DNA from: Flammeovirgaceae bacterium UBA1842
GTDB taxonomy: Bacteria > Bacteroidota > Bacteroidia > Cytophagales > Cyclobacteriaceae
Direction of reading: 5' to 3'
Assembly (NCBI GenBank): GCA_002338655.1
Contig: DDIU01000032.1
Span: 49,237-113,236, forward strand
DNA: 64,000 nucleotides
The notes beneath the pieces are model-generated. The model did no database searches. It worked only from the letters and a program-made list of their open reading frames with translations, and was not told the origin of the DNA. The position numbers and the translations under genes were made by a program. Below are positions 1-9,709 of the stretch, piece after piece. Within the stretch, counting starts at the first letter, position 1. Each line of letters opens with the position of its first letter.

Positions 1-1
1 A

Positions 2-181
2 ATGATGCAGTTGCTAAAACTTTCGATGAACTCACTGCTTAAGTTATCAGAGGCTAGTATAACCCCCAGAAACATCAATGACGAAAGTAGTTCGGGGTTA
101 ATATATCTTGTAAAACCGGAGAGTATATATCCAGATCCGATACTTCGAATTACGGAGGTAACTATTGAGGCCATGAGGTAA
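2..181 (+). CDS. C-terminal end of an unrecognised protein (cut by window edge)
   Basis: One reading frame is open from the left edge to a TAA at 179-181, giving 59 residues that end in ITEVTIEAMR. The other plus frames are closed early. The composition (mixed charged and hydrophobic, with LIYLVKPES and YPDPILRI) looks like protein rather than chance, and the stop lies 30 bp from the stop of the convergent gene at 212, a normal spacing for a gene end. I do not recognise the family and the start is outside the window. A chance open frame of this length is possible, so confidence is low. Confidence 0.4.
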   Translation: MMQLLKLSMNSLLKLSEASITPRNINDESSSGLIYLVKPESIYPDPILRITEVTIEAMR

Positions 182-211
182 TTTAATAAAAATAATCACC
201 GCCTAAAACAG

Positions 212-3200
212 TTACTTTATTATTACCCGCTCTTTTAAAATTTTATTGTCAATCTGCATTTTTAGGATGTAAATACCTTTGGGTAACTTGTTTACACCAA
301 TATGCAGATTTTGATAAGTCATTGGTTCAAAGGCATATTCTTCAGTCATAGCGGTTTGACCCAATGCATTAATTAGGGTAAGATATCCATACCCGGTAGC
401 ACCACTTACAATCTGAAGGTTGAGTTCTCCATTTGTAATAGGGTTAGGGAATATTGAATATTTTAGTTGATCAAAATTGACACTTAAAAGATTTGAATCC
501 TGGGATTTACCGTCAAAGTCAACTTGCTTAAGTCTATAGTATGATGACCCAATTATTGGGCTATGGTCTTCAAACTGATATTTATTCAATTCGGTGGTAG
601 ACCCATTGCCTTGTATAGTTCCTATTTTTTTAAATTCCAATCCGTCATGTGAGCGTTCAATCACAAAGTGATCATTATTGACTTCTGATGCAGTACTCCA
701 TTTGATAATTACAGAATTACTGGTAACGAATGCTTCTAAACTGGTCAACTCTACAGGCAGTGGATTACTGGAGCTACTTTCAGACCCAAATGTGAGTGGG
801 CTGAAGGAGGATACTCCGGTAACTGTGATGCTTCCAGGGTCAGAAAAATTAATACTGGACTGCCCTAAATTTTCCCAATGAGTGCCGTTATAATGTGCGA
901 TTTGTAAATCCGCAGCGTTATCAATTTCACTTCTTGCCTGATCCTTCCAAAATAGTGTTACATCTGCATCTGAAGCTGTCCCTGTATTTGAGAGGTTCCA
1001 ATATTCTGATCCACTTATATTATTTAAATCCCCATTTCCACTTAGGTCAGGGATTTCCAAGGTTTTAAAGTCTGGGGGAGTTTGTACAAAATATTCAGCA
1101 GTAAATTCTGTAGCTGCATCACCTGTTAAGTTTGTTATTGATATGGGTTGCCAGAAATTGTCGTCTCCAACTGGAAACTCAAAGTCGGTATTTCCTATTT
1201 TTCTAACAGGACCATTTATAAAACTCGAAATAGAAGCACCTGTTATTGCTCCACCGGCAGCAATAGTTAATAGTTTCGAGGCGGTTGATAAAAGTTGTCC
1301 ATCAACAAGTGTCAACGTACCATTAACTGTTACAGCACCATTGAGAGTAAGTTGAGGGCTGGTAATCCTAGTGTTATTTATATTCACATTTTGATAGGTA
1401 AATGTGTCTCCTGTTCCACTACCAGTTGAATGCGGGAAGATTTGAAGGTTATCATTACTGTCAAAATAAACTGTGGTACCAGCTGCAGAGCTTAAAATAC
1501 CATATGCAGGAGTACCTCGATCTACACTCCCTTTCAAGTGCAAATTGCCTGAGTTAACTAAATCAATTTCGTTTTTATTATCTGCTGAAGCTATAAAATT
1601 TAAGTTACTTGTAATAGTTGCATTAGAATTATCGATGGTTAAGGTAGTTTTTGGGCCACCAGTATTACTTAAAATAAGATTATTGCCTACAGTAAAATTT
1701 GACAATACGCTAATTGATATTGTATTATTACCAGTACCTGCTGTTGAATTAAAAACGAAATCGTTGTCAATGGTAAAATTGGCCAATGTTGAAATACCAA
1801 TAGAAATATTGGCATTTCCACCATTTTTGTTAATAATGAAATCATTGTCCACATGTATTGTGCTGTTGTTAAATGTGAAGGCATGATTAAAATTATTTCC
1901 GGGGTTGGTCACTACAAAATTTCCTGATACATCTAATGAACCATTGGAAACGGTTAATCCAGTATTATTAGCTGATGTACTAATGTTTACTTCCGCGGCC
2001 ACTTCATTTGTGGTTATAGTTATTGTATTATCTTCAATATTAGCAACGTCACCTACTTTTGGGTAGTCAGAGGCGGCTGTGCCTCCATACCCAACGGTTG
2101 ACCAAGTATTTGGGTCAGTCCAAGAGCCACTTTGACGGGAATAATAGGTTTGATCAACATTGGATACACATAGCATAAATGAACCTCTGTATCCAGAATA
2201 ATTATTATCTACAGAGATATAATAATCATTTCCAATCACAAGAGAACCAACAGAAATGGATACATCATCGTTGTCTGAACTATATCTATTACAGGCCACT
2301 TCTGTAGTTCCATCAGATTGCCACAATGCCAAATTGATTCTTCTAATAGTACCAAGTGAACCACGATTCACCGAAATAGTCGCATTTGGAGAAATGGCAG
2401 TAAATTTAAACCAACGATTATAATTAGGACTGGTATTCCAGCAGGATGCAGCTGATTTATCTCCATCCGCACCGGACGTGGTAAATTCAGCGTCAGCAGA
2501 ACACCAATTATTTAAATCTGTTAATTCTACGGCCCCTTCATAATAGTTATAGGCCGCGTCATCAGTAACACATAATTTAAAACTTCCTCTATATCCAGAG
2601 TAGTTATTATCAACGGAGATATAATAGGTGTTAGTTGGTGTTAGGGTAGTGGATCCTACTGAAACATCATCATTGTCTGAAATATACCTATTACAACTTA
2701 CTGGCGTTACACCATCTGCTTCCCAAAGAGCAACGTTGAGTCTTCTGACAGTATTCCCAGCTGTACTTGTAATTGCCTCAATATTGATATATGGTTGGGT
2801 AGCCACAAATTTAAACCATACGTTGTAGTTTGGGCTTGTATTCCAACAAGAACCTGCATTTTTATCTGGTGTGGCTCCATAAGTGGTATACTCTCCTTCG
2901 GCAGAACACCAATTGTGAATGTCAGCAATTTCAATTGCCCCTTCATAATAATCGTAACTAATACCCGCATCGGTATCGTCAAGGCATAAAGTGAAAGACC
3001 CTCTATAACCCGAATAGTTGTTATCCACCGATAAATAATATTGATTCCCATCCACCAGAGTGCCTACGATTTCAATGACTATTACGTCATTGTCGTTGAT
3101 ATACCTTTTACAGGCTACTTGGGTTACGCCATCGGCTTCCCACACCGCTGCATTTATTCTCCTGATCGTACCCTTACTGGCCCCATCCCTGTCAATGGTG

Positions 3201-5137
3201 ATTTTCATGTTACCCGTTGACGTTCCGTCAAAAGTGAACCACACATTATAGTTTGGGGAGGTGTTCCAACAAGAACCCGCATTTTTATCACTGGTAGCGC
3301 CATAGGTGGTGAATGCACCATCAGCAGAGCATGAGTTGATCAGACCATTGATATCGGTTGCGCCTTCATAGTAGTCATAGCTAATACCGGCATCGGTATC
3401 GTCAAGGCATAGTGTGAAAGACCCCCTGTAACCCGAATAATCATTATCCACCGATAAATAATATTGATTACCGTCCACCAGAGTACCTACTATTTCAAGT
3501 ACGATTACGTCATTGTCGTTGATATACCTTTTACATGCCACTTGGGTTACGCCATCGGCTTCCCACACCGCTGCATTTATTCTCCTAATTGTACCCTTAC
3601 TGGCCCCATCCCTGTCAATGGTGATTTTCATGTTACCGGTTGACGTTCCGTCAAAAGTAAACCACACATTATAGTTTGGGGAGGTGTTCCAACAAGAACC
3701 CGCATTTTTATCACTGGTGGCACCATAGGTGGTGAATGCACCATCAGCAGAGCAAGAGTTGATCAGACCATTGATATCGATTGCGCCCTCATAGTAGTCA
3801 TAAGTAATGCCGGCATCGGTATCGTCAAGGCATAGTGTGAAAGACCCCCTGTAACCCGAATAGTCATTATCCACCGATAAATAATATTGATTACCGTCCA
3901 CCAGAGTACCTACTATTTCAAGTACGATTACGTCATTGTCGTTGATATACCTTTTACATGCCACTTGGGTTACGCCATCGGCTTCCCACACCGCTGCATT
4001 TATTCTCCTAATTGTACCCTTACTGGCTCCATCCCTGTCAATGGTGATTTTCATGTTACCGGTTGACGTTCCGTCAAAAGTGAACCACACATTGTAATTT
4101 GGGGAGGTGTTCCAACAAGAACCCGCATTTTTATCACTGGTGGCACCATAGGTGGTAAAGGCAGCATCAGCAGAGCAAGAGTTGATGAGACCATTGATAT
4201 CGGTTGCGCCCTCATAGTAGTCATAAGTAATGCCGGCATCGGTATCGTCAAGGCAAAGCGTGAAAGACCCTCTGTAACCCGAATAGTCATTATCTACCGA
4301 TAAATAATATTGATCACCGTCCACCAGAGTACCTACTATTTCAAGTACGATTACGTCATTGTCGTTGATATACCTTTTACAGGCCACTTGGGTAACTCCA
4401 TCGGCTTCCCACACCACTGCATTTATTCTCCTGATTGTACCCTTACTGGCCCCATCCCTATCAATTGTGATTTTCATGTTACCCGTTGACGTTCCGTCAA
4501 AAGTAAACCACACATTATAGTTTGGGGAGGTGTTCCAACAAGAACCCGCATTTTTATCACTGGTGGCACCATAGGTGGTGAATGCACCATCAGCAGAGCA
4601 AGAGTTGATCAGACCATTGATATCGGTTGCGCCCTCATAGTAGTCATAAGTAATGCCGGCATCGGTATCGTCAAGGCATAGTGTGAAAGACCCTCTGTAA
4701 CCCGAATAGTCATTATCCACCGATAAATAATATTGATTACCGTCCACCAGAGTACCTACTATTTCAAGTACGATTACGTCATTGTCGTTGATATACCTTT
4801 TACAGGCCACTTGGGTTACGCCATCGGCTTCCCACACCGCTGCATTTATTCTCCTGATTGTACCCTTACTGGCCCCATCCCTATCAATTGTGATTTTCAT
4901 GTTACCCGTTGACGTACCGTCAAAAGTGAACCACACATTATAGTTTGGGGAGGTGTTCCAACAAGAACCCGCGTTAAGATCACCTGTAGCATTTAAGGTA
5001 GTATAAGCCGCATCGGCCGAACACGAATTTATTATCCCGGTTACATCAATGGCATTGGCAAAATCATCATTTGCAGGTTGGGCAAATGCGGAATTTATTG
5101 CAATAAAAAAGAGTGTGAGTAAATAAATAGAACGCAT
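212..5137 (-). CDS. Very large secreted T9SS cargo protein with seven tandem beta-rich repeats and a type A sorting tail
   Basis: Encodes 1641 residues from the ATG at 5137; an in-frame extension to 5233 is open, but only the start at 5137 places a signal peptide (ending NSAFAQ) at the N terminus. Residues about 25-1000 hold seven repeats of about 141 residues (the sixth about 135), each carrying CWNTSPNYN, an RRIN-AVWEADG stretch, NDND, DNxYSGYRGSF and a Cys pair. Repeats 1-5 are almost identical, 6 and 7 have diverged. From about residue 1000 follows a GSWTDPNTWS segment and an Asn-rich beta-helix-like region. The tail has PLPVELTSLEA, a fibronectin-like stretch, then SIFPNPITNGELNL and GIYILKM, the usual T9SS type A C-terminal signal that directs export across the outer membrane and attachment to the surface. 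Role inferred: surface adhesin or matrix protein. The gene is monocistronic, downstream of the kinase at 5315 on the same strand. Confidence 0.9.
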   Translation of the reverse strand: MRSIYLLTLFFIAINSAFAQPANDDFANAIDVTGIINSCSADAAYTTLNATGDLNAGSCWNTSPNYNVWFTFDGTSTGNMKITIDRDGASKGTIRRINAAVWEADGVTQVACKRYINDNDVIVLEIVGTLVDGNQYYLSVDNDYSGYRGSFTLCLDDTDAGITYDYYEGATDINGLINSCSADGAFTTYGATSDKNAGSCWNTSPNYNVWFTFDGTSTGNMKITIDRDGASKGTIRRINAVVWEADGVTQVACKRYINDNDVIVLEIVGTLVDGDQYYLSVDNDYSGYRGSFTLCLDDTDAGITYDYYEGATDINGLINSCSADAAFTTYGATSDKNAGSCWNTSPNYNVWFTFDGTSTGNMKITIDRDGASKGTIRRINAAVWEADGVTQVACKRYINDNDVIVLEIVGTLVDGNQYYLSVDNDYSGYRGSFTLCLDDTDAGITYDYYEGAIDINGLINSCSADGAFTTYGATSDKNAGSCWNTSPNYNVWFTFDGTSTGNMKITIDRDGASKGTIRRINAAVWEADGVTQVACKRYINDNDVIVLEIVGTLVDGNQYYLSVDNDYSGYRGSFTLCLDDTDAGISYDYYEGATDINGLINSCSADGAFTTYGATSDKNAGSCWNTSPNYNVWFTFDGTSTGNMKITIDRDGASKGTIRRINAAVWEADGVTQVACKRYINDNDVIVIEIVGTLVDGNQYYLSVDNNYSGYRGSFTLCLDDTDAGISYDYYEGAIEIADIHNWCSAEGEYTTYGATPDKNAGSCWNTSPNYNVWFKFVATQPYINIEAITSTAGNTVRRLNVALWEADGVTPVSCNRYISDNDDVSVGSTTLTPTNTYYISVDNNYSGYRGSFKLCVTDDAAYNYYEGAVELTDLNNWCSADAEFTTSGADGDKSAASCWNTSPNYNRWFKFTAISPNATISVNRGSLGTIRRINLALWQSDGTTEVACNRYSSDNDDVSISVGSLVIGNDYYISVDNNYSGYRGSFMLCVSNVDQTYYSRQSGSWTDPNTWSTVGYGGTAASDYPKVGDVANIEDNTITITTNEVAAEVNISTSANNTGLTVSNGSLDVSGNFVVTNPGNNFNHAFTFNNSTIHVDNDFIINKNGGNANISIGISTLANFTIDNDFVFNSTAGTGNNTISISVLSNFTVGNNLILSNTGGPKTTLTIDNSNATITSNLNFIASADNKNEIDLVNSGNLHLKGSVDRGTPAYGILSSAAGTTVYFDSNDNLQIFPHSTGSGTGDTFTYQNVNINNTRITSPQLTLNGAVTVNGTLTLVDGQLLSTASKLLTIAAGGAITGASISSFINGPVRKIGNTDFEFPVGDDNFWQPISITNLTGDAATEFTAEYFVQTPPDFKTLEIPDLSGNGDLNNISGSEYWNLSNTGTASDADVTLFWKDQARSEIDNAADLQIAHYNGTHWENLGQSSINFSDPGSITVTGVSSFSPLTFGSESSSSNPLPVELTSLEAFVTSNSVIIKWSTASEVNNDHFVIERSHDGLEFKKIGTIQGNGSTTELNKYQFEDHSPIIGSSYYRLKQVDFDGKSQDSNLLSVNFDQLKYSIFPNPITNGELNLQIVSGATGYGYLTLINALGQTAMTEEYAFEPMTYQNLHIGVNKLPKGIYILKMQIDNKILKERVIIK
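2946..4975 (-). repeat. Tandem array of five near-identical 423-bp units inside the T9SS gene
   Basis: The anchor word GTGTTCC recurs at 3261, 3684, 4107, 4530 and 4953, exactly 423 bp (141 codons) apart. Neighbouring copies differ at only a few bases, including silent ones. Two older units follow with anchors at 2838 (423 bp away) and 2433 (405 bp away). The periodicity in codons keeps the frame, so copy number can change without breaking the protein. Confidence 0.95.
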
Positions 5138-5314
5138 AAGATCAATTAAAGCCAATAATACTATCTGAAAAATAGAACGAATTCTAAAAAAAGTTCTTGT
5201 AAGTAATCCTTTAAAACTGTCAAAGGTAATCAATCAAATGACTTTTTTTAAAATAAAATTGCTTTTTTATTAAAAAAGTACAATAAAATAACATGTAATA
5301 AAATGGCCACTATG

Positions 5315-6667
5315 TCAGTTTTTGAACGATAGTAAAAAAGTAGCCCCTTCATCCTTTATTGACTTGACTTTTATGGTACCCCCATGAAGATGCATAATCT
5401 GCTTTGATAAGCTTAGGCCAATACCAGATCCGGTTTTCTTGGTGGTATAGAATGGTATAAATATTTCACTGATTTCTTTTTCAGGGATACCCATGCCGTT
5501 ATCTGATACCTCGATTATAGTTTTGTTATCAATATCATATACAGATAGCCGTATAATGGGGTTTGGGCTTTCATTTACTGCATACGCTGCATTTTTAATC
5601 AGATTGAGCAGTACTTGTTGAATAAGTTTAGCATCTATATTAAGCGCTATGTCTAATTCTGATCTTACTATTAACTGGATCCCTTTCTTTATTAAATCGG
5701 GCTTGACAAGTACTTCAACTTCCTTGATCAAATTAGCAACATTGGTAAGCTCTTTGACAGGTGTAGGAACTTTAGTCAATTTTCTGTAATCGTCAATAAA
5801 ATCCAGCATTCCATTGCTTCTCTTTCTAATGGTTTGCAGCGAAAACCGGAGGTCGTTTATGGTATCTTCGGTAAGATTGCTCAATGCTATCTGTTTTCCA
5901 TCATGTTCGAGCATCATTTGCATTGTTTCTGAAAGTGAACTTATGGGGGTAGCGGAGTTCATGATTTCATGGGTTAGAATGCGGATAAGCTTGTGCCATG
6001 CTTCTATTTCTTTTTGTTCAATTTCATTCTTTATATCCTGCAAAGTGATGAGCTTATAACTTTTGTCAAGCATGATCATCGAACTGACATCCACTGACAA
6101 GGTTTTGCTATCCCCATGCTGTTTTAACTCAATTAATTTTCTGCCTTCTTTTCCGATTTGATCAATCTCCTTTGAAAATAAGGGGTGCTTTTCTTTAAAT
6201 ATGTTCCAATTCCTAATTCCCTTGATTTTTAATATTTCTTCAGCTGATTTGTTCATTAAAGTAATATCCAAACCATCTTCAATGGAGATAATACCAATAT
6301 TGACATTACTAACCACCATTCGTAAATATTGAAATTGAGCTTCTTGATCGGTTTTGGTTTTTTTATATATCTCGATCATTTCACTAAAAGCATTGTTAAG
6401 CTCCTTGAACGAGTCACCTAAATTCGATTTTTGAAAATTGATTGAAAAATCTCGATGCTTGATCGCCAATAAAAATTTGGCAAGCTCCCGGTTAGTATGC
6501 TTGACGAATTTCAGTAGCTCAACTATTTGAATTACAAGCACTACAAATAAAATAATCTGATTGAAGAATAGACGGTCATCCCCAAAGATGATACTTAAGG
6601 CAAATGAATTGGCCGTGATAAGTGCAATCCGTAAAACAACTTTGAAGCTGAACCTTTTATAAAACAC
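5315..6667 (-). CDS. NtrY-like sensor histidine kinase
   Basis: A 450-residue membrane kinase. Two hydrophobic segments lie at about 10-28 and 36-54, followed by a linker and a PAS-like region (about 110-215). The phospho-acceptor motif is THEIMNS with His233, followed by the N box NLIKNAAYAV, G1 box SDNGMGIP and G2 box GSGIGLSLSKQI. The HEIMNS form of the H box is typical of kinases paired with NtrC-type sigma-54 regulators, and such a regulator is encoded at 9706-11073, so the two are very likely partners that control the surrounding ABC export genes. The start is a GTG at 6667; an in-frame stop lies just upstream and there is no earlier ATG. Divergent from the permease at 6848, sharing a 180-bp regulatory gap. 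Confidence 0.88.
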   Translation of the reverse strand: MFYKRFSFKVVLRIALITANSFALSIIFGDDRLFFNQIILFVVLVIQIVELLKFVKHTNRELAKFLLAIKHRDFSINFQKSNLGDSFKELNNAFSEMIEIYKKTKTDQEAQFQYLRMVVSNVNIGIISIEDGLDITLMNKSAEEILKIKGIRNWNIFKEKHPLFSKEIDQIGKEGRKLIELKQHGDSKTLSVDVSSMIMLDKSYKLITLQDIKNEIEQKEIEAWHKLIRILTHEIMNSATPISSLSETMQMMLEHDGKQIALSNLTEDTINDLRFSLQTIRKRSNGMLDFIDDYRKLTKVPTPVKELTNVANLIKEVEVLVKPDLIKKGIQLIVRSELDIALNIDAKLIQQVLLNLIKNAAYAVNESPNPIIRLSVYDIDNKTIIEVSDNGMGIPEKEISEIFIPFYTTKKTGSGIGLSLSKQIMHLHGGTIKVKSIKDEGATFLLSFKN

Positions 6668-6729
6668 TTTTTACTCTTTTTGATTGTAGGTAAAATTAGA
6701 TTTAATGTTTAATAATACTAAGAATTGGT

Positions 6730-6767
6730 TTATCCGATTTCGGTCACCACCGATCGTTTTCGGATAA
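6730..6767. promoter_or_regulatory. Dyad element, probable activator site upstream of the first permease
   Basis: An outer inverted repeat TTATCCGA (6730-6737) / TCGGATAA (6760-6767) encloses an inner one, TCGGT-cacc-ACCGA (6740-6753). Bases 6733-6749 match 13 of 17 positions of a segment at 20952-20968 upstream of the ATPase gene, and both have CGGA at the same distance (28 bases from the first T). It lies about 88 bp upstream of the GG of a sigma-54-type promoter, a normal place for an enhancer-type site. Binding by the NtrC-type regulator is inferred. Confidence 0.55.
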
Positions 6768-6819
6768 CCAGATTGTCAATATGGTGATATAAAGCGGATT
6801 TTTAAACTTGGCATGTAAA

Positions 6820-6835
6820 TGGTCATAGAGTTGCA
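6820..6835 (+). promoter_or_regulatory. Sigma-54-type promoter for the first permease gene
   Basis: TGG at 6820-6822 and TTGCA at 6831-6835 give GG and GC with the 10-base separation required by sigma-54 (consensus TGGCAC-N5-TTGCA). Transcription would begin around 6846, leaving almost no leader before the ATG at 6848. The nearby NtrC-type regulator gene supports the call. Confidence 0.6.
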
Positions 6836-6847
6836 AACCCCCAGCCT

Positions 6848-9211
6848 ATGATTAAGAATATATTTAAAACCACTATCCGAAGTATACTTAAAACCCCAAT
6901 ACATAGTGCCATAAATATACTTGGTCTAAGCATTGGTTTAGCAACCGTCTTGCTAATTGTACTATGGGTAAATTTTCATCAGAGTTATGATGGGTTCCAT
7001 ACCAAGTACAATGAAATTTATCAGGTAATGACCAATACAAGCTCATCTTCAACCAATGAGATACAAACTACACCCGGAGCTGTTTATAAAGTTATGGAAG
7101 ATGCCCAAGCAGAAATCCCTGACATAAATAGGATGACCCGTATAATTGCCAACTGGCGATGGCCTTCAGAACAGTGTTTTAAAATTGAAGAAAGCAAACC
7201 CTGTATTTATACCAAAGGCATTTATGCCGATTCTTCATTTTTCAAAATATTTGACTTCGAAATTATTAAGGGAGCATCCAACCCCCTTCTGAATCCGAAA
7301 AGTATTGCACTAAGCGAGAGCCTAGCTAAACAGTTGTATGGTGAAACCGACCCTATTGGTAAAATATATAAAATGGATAATCATTTGGAGGTGGAGGTAG
7401 CCGCTGTTTTTAAAGACATAGTTCCAACTTCATCGCTGCAATTTGGGTTTGTTGCTCCAATTGTAATTGCACAAAGGTTAATGGGTCAATCTGATGAACA
7501 AATGTCACAATGGAGCTTTATTACTTATGTGGATATACCCAATAAAGCAGTAGCTAAAGTGAATAAGGCCATCAACAGCCTTGAAAGGATGAAGGATTAT
7601 CAGAACACAGAATATTTTGTACAACCATTAAGCGAGGCACATTTATATACGAAGTTTGAAAACGGGCATTCGGTTGGCGGGTTGATCGTTTATGTTCAAA
7701 TGTTTTTACTGTTCGCCTTATTTATCCTTTTAATGTCGATAGTAAATTTCATCAATCTGGCCACTGCCAAATCCGCTGTTAGAAGCAAAGAGATAGGCGT
7801 TAGAAAAGTGACAGGAGCTTCGAAACTGGCCATCATGGGACAATTTCTGGTTGAAGCTTTAATCAAAGTTGTGATGGCGACATTGTTGGCGCTATTGGTA
7901 GTTTATTATTTGTTATCCTATTTCAATGAAATGACTGGGGTTGAAATCCACTTTCAGTTTGACCAATACCTCATTGCGCTTATTTTATCTATGGTAATTA
8001 TAAGTACGCTTCTAGCAGGTGCCTATCCAGCATTTGTAATGTCCAAGTTTAATCCCATCAAGGCGCTAAAAAACAAAGAGGGCACCCAAAGTGGAGGCAA
8101 TAGATTAAGAAAATCATTAACAATAGTTCAGATAAGCCTTTCGGTAATAATTATAACAGTAACCTCGTCAATATATCTACAGATAGAATATCTAAAGAAT
8201 AAGGACATTGGATATGACAGAAAGGGCATTATGATGCTCGAACCCACCTGGCAGCATGTTAAAAACTACGAAAGTTTTACGAATGAGTTGATGAAGGATA
8301 ATTTAATAAAAGCAGTTGGCGTGAGTAATGCCAATTTGGTGGATGCTTCATTTGCAACGGATAGGGTAGAATGGCCAGGGAAAATAGAAGGGGATAAATT
8401 ACTTTTTAAGTTGATCGGAATAAACAATGGATTAATAGATGTACTGGGCTTGAATTTGTTGGAAGGAACAGTGTTTAACGAGCAAGATTCTCTAGATCAG
8501 GTTATTCTGACTAAAAGTGCTGCCGGGCAAATGAATCTGACCAATGCGGTTGGCAGCATAGTTGAAGTGTATGGTGATCGGGCAAGGGTAGTGGGTTTGG
8601 TAGATGATTTCAATTCAGAATCGCTACATAAAGGTATTTTACCTACCGTACTTTATAAAATTGAGCCTAAAAATGCAGGCACATTTTATATCAGATACAA
8701 TAAGGAAAGGCCAAAGGAGTCCATCAATTCAATTAGTGCTGTCTATTCGAAATTTGAGCCATTCTTTACAATGAAATATGACCTGCTCGATGATAGCTAT
8801 CAAAAGCAATATGAAAATGAAAAAATAATAGGCAATTTTTCGATGTGTATAATGATTATATCAGTTTTGATAGCCTTAATTGGCATCCTCGGACTCTCCA
8901 CTTATAATACAATAAGAAGGTATAAGGAAATTGGAATCAGAAAAGTATTTGGCGCCTCTGTTGCTCAAATAATCACTTTGCTTTCTATGGACTTTGTGAA
9001 AGTTGGTATAATAGCCAACTTAATAGCATGGCCAATAGCTTGGTATTTGGTAGACATCTGGCTGACAGGTTTTGCATATCGAATAGATTTCCCCACACAA
9101 CTTTTTATTCTAAGCTCAATATTATCCATTGGATTTATAATAGTGCTCGTAATCGCCCAATCTTTTAAAACGGCTTTACTGAATCCGAGTGAAGTGATGC
9201 GGGAAGACTGA
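6848..9211 (+). CDS. MacB/FtsX-type ABC transporter permease 1
   Basis: A 787-residue permease with the double architecture of this Bacteroidota family. TM1 is at about 21-42, followed by a MacB-like periplasmic domain and TM2-4 at about 283-415 with the coupling motif SKEIGVRKVTGAS. A second transmembrane helix block starts at about 425, followed by a second periplasmic domain and a last FtsX block (about 675-780) with YKEIGIRKVFGAS. It ends NPSEVMRED, matching the N-P-V-x-S-L-K/R-x-E end of its paralogues. Family members couple cytoplasmic ATP hydrolysis to movements of the periplasmic domain for export or lipoprotein handling. It is separated from the four-permease operon by the regulator gene and has its own sigma-54-type promoter. 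The substrate cannot be told from sequence. Confidence 0.9.
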   Translation: MIKNIFKTTIRSILKTPIHSAINILGLSIGLATVLLIVLWVNFHQSYDGFHTKYNEIYQVMTNTSSSSTNEIQTTPGAVYKVMEDAQAEIPDINRMTRIIANWRWPSEQCFKIEESKPCIYTKGIYADSSFFKIFDFEIIKGASNPLLNPKSIALSESLAKQLYGETDPIGKIYKMDNHLEVEVAAVFKDIVPTSSLQFGFVAPIVIAQRLMGQSDEQMSQWSFITYVDIPNKAVAKVNKAINSLERMKDYQNTEYFVQPLSEAHLYTKFENGHSVGGLIVYVQMFLLFALFILLMSIVNFINLATAKSAVRSKEIGVRKVTGASKLAIMGQFLVEALIKVVMATLLALLVVYYLLSYFNEMTGVEIHFQFDQYLIALILSMVIISTLLAGAYPAFVMSKFNPIKALKNKEGTQSGGNRLRKSLTIVQISLSVIIITVTSSIYLQIEYLKNKDIGYDRKGIMMLEPTWQHVKNYESFTNELMKDNLIKAVGVSNANLVDASFATDRVEWPGKIEGDKLLFKLIGINNGLIDVLGLNLLEGTVFNEQDSLDQVILTKSAAGQMNLTNAVGSIVEVYGDRARVVGLVDDFNSESLHKGILPTVLYKIEPKNAGTFYIRYNKERPKESINSISAVYSKFEPFFTMKYDLLDDSYQKQYENEKIIGNFSMCIMIISVLIALIGILGLSTYNTIRRYKEIGIRKVFGASVAQIITLLSMDFVKVGIIANLIAWPIAWYLVDIWLTGFAYRIDFPTQLFILSSILSIGFIIVLVIAQSFKTALLNPSEVMRED

Positions 9212-9304
9212 TATCATTTAATAATATCCAAATAGTATTCTATCGTAAAAATAGAGGCGTTCGTCAAAATTCTCAATCAACTGAAAGTAAAATTGCGTAA
9301 TAAG

Positions 9305-9709
9305 ATGTATAAACAAAATACCATGACAAATCAGGCTAAGAACATTCTACAATGGCTATTTATACTAATATTAACTTTTCAATTTTTACTGTTGGGCTAT
9401 TCCAAGCTGTTGGGTGAGATGTGCTCATTTTTCATAGATAATGGTTACTCATTAAGTTTTATGTACTTCATCGGTTTCGTTGAGATATTGGCATCGATTG
9501 GCCTATTCTTTAAGCCATATAGAAATGCCAGCTGCTTTATCCTCATGATTATTATGATTGGAGCTATGTATACTCACTTAATGAATGATGAGGTAATACA
9601 AATATTGGTCAACATAACCAATGTAGGATTATCGGCAATAGTATTATGGGTAGAAGGTGAGAAAAAATATGCCCATGATGAAATGATCCAAAGTCCACAA
9701 TCTTATTAA
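9305..9709 (+). CDS. DoxX-like small integral membrane protein
   Basis: 134 residues with four predicted membrane helices (about 15-33, 50-68, 75-92 and 98-114), a size and pattern typical of DoxX/DoxD-like proteins. The GYSKLLG segment after helix 1 is reminiscent of the family. The frame opens at a TTG (9293), but the ATG at 9305 is the more likely start; another ATG at 9323 is possible. It lies 93 bp after permease 1 on the same strand and may be co-transcribed. Its stop overlaps the stop of the convergent regulator gene by a few bases. The function is not known beyond the family; a link to membrane redox or quinone chemistry is only inferred. Confidence 0.65.
   Translation: MYKQNTMTNQAKNILQWLFILILTFQFLLLGYSKLLGEMCSFFIDNGYSLSFMYFIGFVEILASIGLFFKPYRNASCFILMIIMIGAMYTHLMNDEVIQILVNITNVGLSAIVLWVEGEKKYAHDEMIQSPQSY

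Noticed and set aside
1473..1886. 137-codon plus-strand frame inside the T9SS gene
   Set aside because: It lies opposite the Asn/Thr-rich beta-helix region and is a mirror of that composition; no domain or signal.
5138..5233. N-terminal extension of the T9SS protein
   Set aside because: It would bury the clear signal peptide that starts at 5137.
6809..6825. Alternative sigma-54 match starting at TTGGCATG upstream of permease 1
   Set aside because: The -12 half reads TGGT; the match at 6820-6835 has correct GG and GC with right spacing.
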